NCBI RefSeq assembly: GCF_002807685.1
Contig: NZ_PEAX01000006.1
Span: forward strand, 1 to 64,000
Direction: 5' to 3'
Length of the DNA: 64,000 bases
DNA from: Neoalteromonas flava
GTDB lineage: Bacteria > Pseudomonadota > Gammaproteobacteria > Enterobacterales > Alteromonadaceae
The notes under the pieces: generated by a model
Told to the model about the DNA's origin: nothing
The model's database searches: none
What the model saw: only the letters and a program-made list of their open reading frames with translations
Shown here: piece by piece, positions 56,466 to 64,000 of the stretch
Numbering within the stretch: the stretch's first letter is position 1
How the letters are laid out: each line of letters opens with the position of its first letter
Program-made: the position numbers and the translations under genes

Positions 56466-58057
56466 GGTTGATCAGCGTTTGCTTGTTAGCATTGGCTATA
56501 TTGCCTATTTGCAGTGCCGTTGCTCAAGAGCAGGAATGGTGGTTTGACATTGAAGTGATCGTTTTTGAACGCAGCCATGATGAACCGCTGGCTGAACAAT
56601 TTGATGCGGTTGCAAATATTCCAGCGGATTGGCAATTCAATCTAATTGAGCAGGCATTAACACCAGATATCAGCCGCTTATTGCCATTGCTTCCAACGTG
56701 TACAGTTGAAGATACTTTACCCACAATCGACAGCATTATAGCCGACTACCAAGCCTATCAAACCCAGTTACGTGAGGCTGAACTAGCTGCCGATCCTGCA
56801 CTAGCCAATGCGGGAGAAGCAATCAACGGTGATACCGAAAACGTTGCTAGCCTTCCGGTCGACGATGCTGTTTCCGCTATCATCGATGAGGCCGCTAACA
56901 ATGCGTCGCAAATGGCTAGTGTAGAAGAATCATCGCTGATTGACAGTGAGAATGTAGACACCACAAACAACGCTGATAACTCTAGTGATTTGGCCATTGC
57001 AGAGGAACCAAATAACACAGTAGCGCCAGCTGATGAGCCACTGGCTTCAGATCCAGATACGCCGTTTGATAATGAGGCGAGACTTCAGCAGTTAAATCAA
57101 CAGCGCCAGGCATTCATTGAAGCCATGCCCCCGCATGCGCCAATTGTCGTAGCGGACAATGTCCTGTGCATTATGGACAGCGAAATAATTCCGGCAACTG
57201 ACATCAAATTGTATGCATTTGATACTGCCTTACCGCGCCGCGATCGTGTACCAAGCAGATTAAGCGGTATCGATTGGTTTCGCGCGGATGACGCACACTT
57301 ATTACCCGATGATGTCTTCGCTTTGAAAGATTTCGCGCGCGATATCAATCGTCTGGCCAATCATCGCGTACTCCTTCACACAGCGTGGCGTCAGGAAGTT
57401 GAGTTTGGTCGCGATGTTGCTGAAGCTATTCATTTAATCGCCGGTAGAGACCTACATGCTCCTCTATTTGAAGCTGCGCAACAAGCAAATAAGCAGGCAC
57501 AGCAAGAAGCAGAAAACAAAGCGTTCGATAAACCAGCAGAATTCGCAGACGATAGTTCTAAATCTGAAGTTAATCTGACATCCGACGAAGCTTTCAATGA
57601 AAACCCAAGTGCCATTAATGGTGAATTTGGTACTCCTGCAGAAGACAGCTTAAGCACTTGGTTTGAACAACTCGAGACAGCGTTAAACGCACCAGTGCCC
57701 GCTGACATCGTGGAACAAATACTCAGTACTGAAGATTTAGAGAATGACCCCATCGCTCTTTACCAAAACCCGCTTTGGCAAGTGGAAGGAACGTTTAAAA
57801 TCTATTTACAATACATCAATCGCGTGCCGTATTTACACATCGATAATGACCTTGTTTACCAGCGCTCAATTGCCAGTGATGAGCAGCAAGCCAAGCCCCA
57901 GTTTCAGGCTATTGCACTAAAACAGTTACGCCGCGTGATCAGCCAACAGGTTCATTATTTTGATCACCCTCTATTCGGCGTAATCGTGCAAATTCGTCGC
58001 CATGACAGGCCCGAGCCTAAGGCACTAACAGAGCTAAATGAGGTTGATGTCGAGTGA
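56462..58057 (+). CDS. csiV: CsiV-family periplasmic protein
   Basis: 531 residues with a signal peptide (1-21, cleavage near SAVAQEQEWW). WWFDIEVIVFER at the mature start is the family signature. A low-complexity acidic Asn/Glu/Asp/Ser stretch (about 115-205) and a second one (about 355-400) separate folded parts; the C-terminus (YLQYINRVPYLHIDNDL) is conserved. Known: CsiV of Vibrio binds peptidoglycan and activates LpoA-dependent PBP1A, and is encoded next to mfd. Overlaps mfd and the adenosyltransferase gene by 4 bp each, so the three are one operon. Confidence 0.82.
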   Translation: MRLISVCLLALAILPICSAVAQEQEWWFDIEVIVFERSHDEPLAEQFDAVANIPADWQFNLIEQALTPDISRLLPLLPTCTVEDTLPTIDSIIADYQAYQTQLREAELAADPALANAGEAINGDTENVASLPVDDAVSAIIDEAANNASQMASVEESSLIDSENVDTTNNADNSSDLAIAEEPNNTVAPADEPLASDPDTPFDNEARLQQLNQQRQAFIEAMPPHAPIVVADNVLCIMDSEIIPATDIKLYAFDTALPRRDRVPSRLSGIDWFRADDAHLLPDDVFALKDFARDINRLANHRVLLHTAWRQEVEFGRDVAEAIHLIAGRDLHAPLFEAAQQANKQAQQEAENKAFDKPAEFADDSSKSEVNLTSDEAFNENPSAINGEFGTPAEDSLSTWFEQLETALNAPVPADIVEQILSTEDLENDPIALYQNPLWQVEGTFKIYLQYINRVPYLHIDNDLVYQRSIASDEQQAKPQFQAIALKQLRRVISQQVHYFDHPLFGVIVQIRRHDRPEPKALTELNEVDVE

Positions 58058-58584
58058 AGATTTATACTAAGCAAGGTGATGCAGGTGTTACTCAGGTTTA
58101 CACCCGAGACGTTCGCAAAGTCGCTAAAGATGATGTGATCCTTGATGCCTACGGCAGTTTAGACGAGCTGAATGCGCAGTTAGGTTTATTGGCCAGTCAG
58201 CTACGCACAGATCATGCGTTGGCATCTGTCACTACACTGCTTACTGATGTGCAACGCGACCTTTTTACCATCGGCTTTGCCATTTCAGACAGTAGCCAAC
58301 TGGCTAACGAGAGAGTAGTAGTCCTCGAGAATGGCATAGATTCAATGCAACAGGATTTGCCGCCACAAACCCAGTTTATTTTGCCCGGTGGCAGCCAAGC
58401 TGCAGCCCATGCTCATGTGTGCCGCACGGTTTGTCGTCGTGCAGAGCGTTCGTTAGTTCGTTTACACCATGAACAGGAAGTGGCTTCTGAAGCTCTGCAA
58501 TATCTCAACCGCTTGTCTGATTACCTGTTTGTGTTGGCACGCTGGTGCAATTTACGCCTAGGTGTAACTGATATTAATGTTTAG
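58054..58584 (+). CDS. Cob(I)alamin adenosyltransferase, PduO type
   Basis: 176 residues starting at GTG. MKIYTKQGDAGVTQVY, DAYGSLDELNAQLG, LPGGSQAAAHAHVCRTVCRRAERSLVRL (in outline) are typical of PduO-type enzymes, including the ATP-binding N-terminus and the Arg/Glu pair. It makes adenosylcobalamin from cob(I)alamin and ATP. No B12-dependent enzyme is adjacent. The C-terminus after about residue 165 is short as in single-domain forms. It ends the mfd operon. Confidence 0.93.
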   Translation: MKIYTKQGDAGVTQVYTRDVRKVAKDDVILDAYGSLDELNAQLGLLASQLRTDHALASVTTLLTDVQRDLFTIGFAISDSSQLANERVVVLENGIDSMQQDLPPQTQFILPGGSQAAAHAHVCRTVCRRAERSLVRLHHEQEVASEALQYLNRLSDYLFVLARWCNLRLGVTDINV

Positions 58585-58698
58585 GACCAAACGATAACGA
58601 CGTTAAATCAGCACTGTATTTTACTCATTTTTTGCTTTAAACAACGCCAGTGAATATCTGATGCATTGAGCACCACTAAAATAGTTCTGCAGAAACAT

Positions 58699-60096
58699 TT
58701 AAAACTGCAGACTGATCACAATCGCGGCTACAATCGCCACCATGACATTTAAGGCTGCCCCCTCTTTTGCCATGGTTGAAATCGCAATTTTACCAGTGCC
58801 ATAAACAATCGCATTCGGTGCGGTTGCAACGGGCAACATAAACGCACAACTGGCACTGATCGCCGCAGGGATCATTAGCAATGCAGGATCAATATTATTG
58901 GCCATTGCAGCACTAGCCAATATCGGCATTAACAGGGTAGCAGTGGCTGTATTGGATGTGATCTCGGTTAAAAAGCTCACTGCTAAACAAATCGCAAGGA
59001 CTAGCAAAATTAACGGTAAAGCCGTAAAGCCAGATAGCCCTTCGCCGATCAGTTGACTCAATCCACTGGCGGTAAAAGCGCTGGCGATGCAGATCCCGCC
59101 AGCAAATAACAACAGCATTCCCCATGGGATCTGTTGCGCCGTTTGCCAGTCAAGCAGATAACTGGGTTTCTGCGTCTCTGGATCGGTATGACCCGATGGG
59201 ATCAAACACATTAGCACCACGCCTAGCAATGCCACAGTGCTATCACCAATGCCTGGAGCATTAAAAAACGCAGACCAATAAGGTCGAAACACCCAAGCTA
59301 AAGCAATGACACCAAATACGCTAAGCACTCGCTTCTCTGCTGCTGCCCAAGGCGGTTGCTGGGGTATAGGAGAGACCGGAAGTCGACCGATGCCACGGGT
59401 TAGCCACAATGCCATTAATGGAATTGCGACTACAACAATGGGTACACCATATTGCATCCAATCCAGAAAGGACATTTGCTTACCAGTGAATTCCTCATAC
59501 ACACTCATAAAAATAATATTCGGTGGTGTACCTATTGGCGTGCCAACGCCGCCAAGACTAGCTGCATACGCAATTGCCAAAAGCAGCACAATTGCCAAAC
59601 GAGGTTGCTGCAAGTGTGCCACCACGGCTAAACCCAATGGCACTAGCATCAAAGTTGTTGCTGAGTTTGAAATCCACATACTTAAAATAGCAGCAGTGAG
59701 CATAAAAGCTAAAACAATGCGCCTTGCGCTATGCGTGCCGGTCAGTTTGAGCATATTAAATGCTAAACGCACATGCACACCGGATTTTTCCAGCGCTTTG
59801 GACAGCATAAATGCTCCCATCAGTAACACAATGACGTGATTACCTAGGGCTGAGGCGGCGGTTTTGTGGTCGAGAACGCCGACCAGAGGAAATGCGACAA
59901 ATGGGATTAAAGAAGTCACCGGTATTGGCAATGCTTCTGTTACCCATAAGGTTCCAACTAATACCGTTACCGCAGCTGTCATCACGATTGGCGCCGGTTG
60001 CTCAAGCACATTCAGCGCAACATAAGTAACCAAGGCTAAGAGGACGGCAAGAAGAAACATTGGCCATTTAACCCAGCTTTGTACAACATCTGTCAT
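58699..60096 (-). CDS. DASS/SLC13-family sodium-coupled anion transporter
   Basis: 465 residues, about 11-12 transmembrane or re-entrant segments. Both family SNT-type sodium/substrate motifs are seen: SNSATT (143-148) and SNTATAT near residue 378. GTPIGTPPN lies between. Family members carry dicarboxylates, citrate or sulfate. Its start touches the nagZ stop, so it is in one operon with nagZ. Substrate unknown. Confidence 0.9.
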   Translation of the reverse strand: MTDVVQSWVKWPMFLLAVLLALVTYVALNVLEQPAPIVMTAAVTVLVGTLWVTEALPIPVTSLIPFVAFPLVGVLDHKTAASALGNHVIVLLMGAFMLSKALEKSGVHVRLAFNMLKLTGTHSARRIVLAFMLTAAILSMWISNSATTLMLVPLGLAVVAHLQQPRLAIVLLLAIAYAASLGGVGTPIGTPPNIIFMSVYEEFTGKQMSFLDWMQYGVPIVVVAIPLMALWLTRGIGRLPVSPIPQQPPWAAAEKRVLSVFGVIALAWVFRPYWSAFFNAPGIGDSTVALLGVVLMCLIPSGHTDPETQKPSYLLDWQTAQQIPWGMLLLFAGGICIASAFTASGLSQLIGEGLSGFTALPLILLVLAICLAVSFLTEITSNTATATLLMPILASAAMANNIDPALLMIPAAISASCAFMLPVATAPNAIVYGTGKIAISTMAKEGAALNVMVAIVAAIVISLQF

Positions 60097-61101
60097 TCAA
60101 TCTGCTCCTGTAGCGCGATGTAAGGTGTGCTGCGCAGCATCGTACAACTGTTTTTTATGCGTACACGGCACCTTTTGCGCGCGCAGACGAGCGACCGAAT
60201 GCGACGTTGTTGCTGACCACTTAAGTCCATCCAGTACCTCTTTTACTGCATCGCGGTTATTACACACTAAGGCCATATCACATCCTGCCTGCAACGCTGC
60301 CTGCGCGCGTTGCAGCGGTCCACCGGCGACGGTCGCCGCCTGCATGGATAAATCATCAGAAAAAATAACCCCATTAAAGCCTAACTTTTGCCGCAGAATT
60401 TGTTGCAGCCAAACGGCTGAAAATCCCGCCGGTTGATCGTCAACTTGCGAGTAAATCACATGGGCTGGCATCATTCCTTGCAAAAAGCCGCGCTTGATCA
60501 GCTGCTTGAAAACGGGCATATCAGTAGACTCTATTTCGCTTAGGGCACGAGGATCAACGGGCATCGCAATATGTGAATCCGCTCGCACCGAACCATGCCC
60601 CGGAAAATGTTTACCAATCGCACACATGCCCATACTGCGAAGCCCAAGAATAAACGCACTCGCCAAGGGTAAAATCTCACTGCAGCTGCTACCGAAAGCC
60701 CGATCCCCAATAACTTCAGAAACACCATTGATATCGAGAACCGGAGCAAAGGAAATATCAATATCCAATTGGGTTAACTCGTAACCGATAATCGCACCAC
60801 AGGCCTTGGCTAATTCATCCGGTGCGATATGCGCTGATGCAGCTAAAGACTGCAGTTGCCCCATTGCCGGAATAGCGCTAAAGCCTTCTCGAAAACGTTG
60901 CACTCGCCCGCCTTCCTGATCGACAGCCAGCAAAATGTCCGAACGATACTGCCTGATTGATTGTACAAGTTGGGATAATTGAGCGGGAGACTGATAGTTG
61001 CGACTGAAAAGAATAAGGCCGCCCACTAGGGGGTGTTTGAGCAACTCCTTGTCCTCTGATGACAATGACGTGCCTTCAATATCAAGCATTACCGGACCCA
61101 A
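60097..61101 (-). CDS. nagZ: Beta-N-acetylhexosaminidase NagZ
   Basis: 334 residues, GH3 family. The NagZ motif KHFPGHGSVRADSH (164-177) contains the His/Asp general acid pair, and FSDDLSM (247-253) holds the nucleophile Asp. DQEGGRVQR binds substrate. It removes GlcNAc from anhydromuropeptides in cytosolic peptidoglycan recycling. It has no signal peptide. It is divergent from the penicillin-acylase gene and overlaps no neighbour. Confidence 0.96.
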   Translation of the reverse strand: MGPVMLDIEGTSLSSEDKELLKHPLVGGLILFSRNYQSPAQLSQLVQSIRQYRSDILLAVDQEGGRVQRFREGFSAIPAMGQLQSLAASAHIAPDELAKACGAIIGYELTQLDIDISFAPVLDINGVSEVIGDRAFGSSCSEILPLASAFILGLRSMGMCAIGKHFPGHGSVRADSHIAMPVDPRALSEIESTDMPVFKQLIKRGFLQGMMPAHVIYSQVDDQPAGFSAVWLQQILRQKLGFNGVIFSDDLSMQAATVAGGPLQRAQAALQAGCDMALVCNNRDAVKEVLDGLKWSATTSHSVARLRAQKVPCTHKKQLYDAAQHTLHRATGAD

Positions 61102-61190
61102 AATAGCACGACTCCCTGATTAAAAACTTTGCATTCGCGAATTGCATCGCTAGGATGACATAACAAGTTGAGACTATACGAAAAAATACT

Positions 61191-63473
61191 ATGAAACGCA
61201 TCCTCCTTGCTGTTGTTCTTTGCCTTTTTGCAGCCGTTGGTTTGATCTACATAACCTTGTTCTTAAGTCTCCCTGATCTCGACAGTGATATTAATGCTGC
61301 GGTGTCAGCTAAAGTGAATATACAGCGTGATGCCAAAGGTCATACTTTAGTAACTGCGCAAAATCGCGTTGATGCTGCCTATGCGACTGGGTTTGCGCAC
61401 GCGCAGGATCGTTTGTTTCAAATGGATTTGTTACGCCGCAGTGGTGCCGGAGAAATTGCTGAATTATTTGGTGACGCAGCTGTAGGCGTTGATACCCGTG
61501 CACGTTTCCATCAATTTCGTCAACGCGCACAACAAGCCCTCAAACTTCTGAGTGAGAACGAGCGAGCAGTGCTCGATGCGTATGCGAATGGGGTTAATAA
61601 CGCGGTAAACCAATATTCGGTTCTACCGTTTGAATACCTCTTGCTGGGCGCAGACTTTAAGCCTTGGTTAGCAGAAGATAGCTTGTTGGTGTCTTATAGC
61701 ATGTACATTGACCTACAGAATGGGCAAGTACAGCGCGATCTTGTTTTGACCCAAATAGCCAAGCATTACGGACAACCCATGCTGGATTTTATCTTGCTAC
61801 CCAGTAACTATCAGGCCGCACTGGATTACTCGGAAGTTACACTTCCGGTGCCCTTAGATATCCCCGCTATTAAAAAGCCGGCTAACGCAGAAATAGCTTC
61901 AATTACTATACCCGAGCCAATCGATATAGGCAGCAACAATTGGGCGGTCAGCGGAAGCTTAACCCAATCCGGCACGCCAATGGTCAGTGATGATATGCAT
62001 TTAGGGTTACGCGTACCCCCTATTTGGTATCGCTTGTCATTGCGCTATAGTCAAAACAATGAAGCCGTTGAGCTCCACGGCGTAAGCTTACCCGGCACAC
62101 CAGGTATTATCGTTGGCAGTAATACGCATGTTGCTTGGGGCTTTACCAATGCAAACCTCGACAATACGGATTGGGTACGACTAGATCCAGCGACGACGGT
62201 CGATACGCACGCTGAAGAAATTCGAACTCCTGATGCCGAACACAGCGTGGAGCTCGCTATAAGCGAGTTTGGACCGGTCCGCAAGGTTGATGGAATAAAC
62301 TATGCTCTGCGCTGGGTGGCGCATCAGCCCTATGCCGTAAATCTAAAACACTTGGATTTGGACACAGCTAAAACACTAACCGCTGCCCGCGATATTGCGA
62401 CTCAAATGGGCATTCCTGTGCAAAACATGGTTGCCGCTGATCGCGCAGGCTCTATCGGCTGGATGCCAGCCGGTGCTGTTACTGCCCGCCCGACACCTAG
62501 CAATCAAGCAATCGCACAACAAGATGTATCCCCCCTGTGGACAACAAGAGAACTACAGTTGCCAGCAGTGATCAACCCTGATAATCAACGTCTATGGACT
62601 GCCAATGCACGAGTTATCGGTACCGAGGAACTTAGCCGATTTGGTGACGGCGGATATGCGCTTGGGGCACGTGGCATGCAAATCCGCGATCGCTTGTTCG
62701 AGCAAGAAGTTTACGATGAAGCTGCCTTTTACCAAATTCAACAAGACAATGCCGCTGTTTTCTTGTCCTCTTGGCAGGCCTTTCTGGTTAATACGTTGCA
62801 ACAAAGCCCAAATGAATTTGCCGAAGACATCGCTTTGCTCGATGCGTGGCAAGCCTGCGCATGCAGCGATTCTGTCGGCTATACCCTAACGCGGAAATTC
62901 CGTAGTGCAGTCATTAACGCGTTATTTGCTCCCCTTGAAAGCTACCTCAATGAGCATGAGTTGAGTTTAAGCCCGGTATTCCGGCATTTAGAGCCCGCAA
63001 CCAATGCCATTCTAAAACAACAACCTGCTGACTGGTTACCCGCTCCCTATTCCGATTATTTACCTTTTTTGCTCGACACCTATCGCAATATGCGGCAAGA
63101 ATTACTCGCTCAATATGCCGACGGTGATACTGGTGCTGTTGCAGAATTAACTTGGGGCAAAGTGAACGCGCTTAGAGTACAGCATCCCTTCAGCCGGGTA
63201 ATGCCATTTCTAGCTCCAATACTGGATATGCCCACTGTGGCAGGTTTTGGAGACAGTTTTCTGCCTGCAGTACAAAACGGTACTCATGGCGCATCGCAAC
63301 GCCTCACGGTGCAACCAGGTCGCGAGCAACATGCCATTTTAACTATACCGGGTGGTCAGTCGGGCCATCCGCTGAGCCCATTTTATCGGCATGGCTTTAG
63401 TGATTATATCAATGCTGAAGCCACACCGCTGTTACCGGGGGCGCCTGAGCATAGCCTTACTCTGATTCCGTAG
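61191..63473 (+). CDS. Penicillin acylase-family N-terminal nucleophile hydrolase
   Basis: 760 residues. A signal or anchor segment (3-26) precedes the alpha chain, a spacer, and the beta chain starting at Ser248 in IGSNNWAVSG, the autocleavage and nucleophile site. GTPGIIVGSNTHVAWGFTN follows, also typical. The family includes penicillin acylases and acyl-homoserine lactone acylases (quorum quenching). The actual acyl substrate cannot be told. It is divergent from nagZ and convergent with the next gene, overlapping by 17 bp. Confidence 0.88.
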   Translation: MKRILLAVVLCLFAAVGLIYITLFLSLPDLDSDINAAVSAKVNIQRDAKGHTLVTAQNRVDAAYATGFAHAQDRLFQMDLLRRSGAGEIAELFGDAAVGVDTRARFHQFRQRAQQALKLLSENERAVLDAYANGVNNAVNQYSVLPFEYLLLGADFKPWLAEDSLLVSYSMYIDLQNGQVQRDLVLTQIAKHYGQPMLDFILLPSNYQAALDYSEVTLPVPLDIPAIKKPANAEIASITIPEPIDIGSNNWAVSGSLTQSGTPMVSDDMHLGLRVPPIWYRLSLRYSQNNEAVELHGVSLPGTPGIIVGSNTHVAWGFTNANLDNTDWVRLDPATTVDTHAEEIRTPDAEHSVELAISEFGPVRKVDGINYALRWVAHQPYAVNLKHLDLDTAKTLTAARDIATQMGIPVQNMVAADRAGSIGWMPAGAVTARPTPSNQAIAQQDVSPLWTTRELQLPAVINPDNQRLWTANARVIGTEELSRFGDGGYALGARGMQIRDRLFEQEVYDEAAFYQIQQDNAAVFLSSWQAFLVNTLQQSPNEFAEDIALLDAWQACACSDSVGYTLTRKFRSAVINALFAPLESYLNEHELSLSPVFRHLEPATNAILKQQPADWLPAPYSDYLPFLLDTYRNMRQELLAQYADGDTGAVAELTWGKVNALRVQHPFSRVMPFLAPILDMPTVAGFGDSFLPAVQNGTHGASQRLTVQPGREQHAILTIPGGQSGHPLSPFYRHGFSDYINAEATPLLPGAPEHSLTLIP

Positions 63474-64000
63474 CCGCTTGTGTGAGTTTTTGTTGCCAAA
63501 GTTCCAGTGCGTGCTGCTGGGCTTGCTGTAAGGTCAATGAGCCCAGTGATGGATCGTCTTTTGCGGCTTGCAGCAAAGCAGTAGCAATTCCATCAAGAGT
63601 TTGATTACGCGCCGTAAACATGGCTTGAACATCAGCAAACAAATCTTCTGCCTGAGGGTATCGTGCAGCGATGGGTTCAAAAGCATCACCACTGACATAA
63701 GCTTTTTCAATCGCCTCTTGAAATAGCATGCGAGCAGCACGGAATTTAATATATTCTAAACCGCGATCACCGCTTAAAAACCTTAATTGCTCTTCCTTAT
63801 AGCCAACCTGTAACGCCGCAGTTAAAAGTTGCTCTTGCCAATGCATAAAAGCATTTTCATCATGATGTTCGAACGCTTCTTTGAGCCCTGCTCGGACGTC
63901 GCTGGCAGCAAACAAGGTTTCTACTGAGAGCGCAGGCTGCGACGGCTGAGACGGCTGAGACGGCTGCTTAATGATAACAGTGATAATAAAAGTCGCTAAA
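63457..64000 (-). CDS. Hypothetical protein, 5' end beyond the right edge
   Basis: The frame is open to the window edge, so the start lies beyond 64000. The visible part reads a hydrophobic helix (LATFIITVII), a Gln-Pro-Ser repeat linker, and then about 155 helical, mostly acidic residues (DVRAGLKEAFEHHDENAFMHWQEQ and onward in outline). This suggests an inner-membrane anchor with a periplasmic helical domain. It resembles lipase-chaperone-like proteins in general shape, but I see no signature and do not assign it. An internal TTG at 63915 is not needed. Confidence 0.6.
   Translation of the reverse strand, partial: LATFIITVIIKQPSQPSQPSQPALSVETLFAASDVRAGLKEAFEHHDENAFMHWQEQLLTAALQVGYKEEQLRFLSGDRGLEYIKFRAARMLFQEAIEKAYVSGDAFEPIAARYPQAEDLFADVQAMFTARNQTLDGIATALLQAAKDDPSLGSLTLQQAQQHALELWQQKLTQAATESE
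63941..63967. repeat. Three 9-bp tandem repeats in a coding linker
   Basis: GACGGCTGA twice and GACGGCTGC, in frame with the minus-strand gene, encoding repeated Gln-Pro-Ser. Repeat number could vary by slippage without shifting the frame. Confidence 0.8.

Noticed and set aside
1-64000. CRISPR arrays, restriction-modification, toxin-antitoxin or anti-phage systems
   Set aside because: None seen in the visible sequence; cargo of the integrative element, where such systems would be expected, is outside the window.

Overview
The window looks like a chromosomal segment of a marine-type gammaproteobacterium, probably near Alteromonadales/Cellvibrionales. The evidence is three tRNA-Asp genes of gammaproteobacterial type, a divergent dnaQ/rnhA pair, mfd followed by a csiV-type gene, hrpA with a full-length C-terminus, a complete leucine/isovalerate (liu) operon, and an AlkB-type alkane monooxygenase. 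No genus can be fixed from the sequence alone. Most of the window is compact housekeeping and catabolic DNA with gaps under 300 bp.

Region 1 (1-5587) is the end of an integrative element that continues beyond the left edge. Four overlapping genes on the minus strand (intA, tfp, intB, srap) encode a tyrosine recombinase, a recombinase-fold protein without the key catalytic residues, a second larger recombinase, and a small helix-turn-helix/coiled-coil protein. This layout matches what I know of the core module of 'strand-biased circularizing integrative elements' (SE) from Vibrio. The element abuts a dapE reading frame cut exactly after its GRGAADMK metal-binding motif, so the insertion interrupts a normally essential lysine/peptidoglycan gene. 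A perfect 9-bp inverted repeat with a 7-bp spacer lies just inside the junction and is the likely recombination core site.

Region 2 (5.9-23 kb) holds three tandem tRNA-Asp genes, an exported protein of unknown role, dnaQ/rnhA, a quinone oxidoreductase, rlmI, a PilZ protein, hrpA, a CBS protein, a periplasmic isoaspartyl peptidase, a response regulator with TPR-like repeats, sbcB and a FapA/DUF342 protein.

Region 3 (22.7-35 kb) is amino-acid catabolism. A minus-strand operon joins an exported alpha/beta hydrolase, kynureninase, a periplasmic-sensor diguanylate cyclase and a small lipoprotein. Next to it a thiolase faces liuR-liuABCDE across a perfect 16-bp palindrome that is the likely LiuR operator. 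Together these convert isovaleryl-CoA to acetyl-CoA and acetoacetate.

Region 4 (35-46.5 kb) is lipid and hydrocarbon metabolism. It contains a SRPBCC/desaturase/MFS operon, an isolated glgC, an AraC regulator with an alpha/beta hydrolase, AlkB preceded by two direct repeats 21 bp apart (likely AraC-family operator) and a good sigma-70 promoter, a second MFS transporter and a thioesterase. HDOD and PanE-like genes follow.

Region 5 (46.5-64 kb) contains a glycosyltransferase, csdE/sufE, a DUF2750 gene, xthA, a CbiM-like membrane protein, a phosphoribosyltransferase, a lone LolC/E-type permease, a PilZ-like protein, mfd, csiV, a PduO-type cobalamin adenosyltransferase, a DASS anion transporter, nagZ, a penicillin-acylase-family hydrolase and a gene cut by the right edge. 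Several convergent neighbours share overlapping stop codons or place stops inside hairpins. No CRISPR array, rRNA operon or transposase-type insertion sequence was seen.
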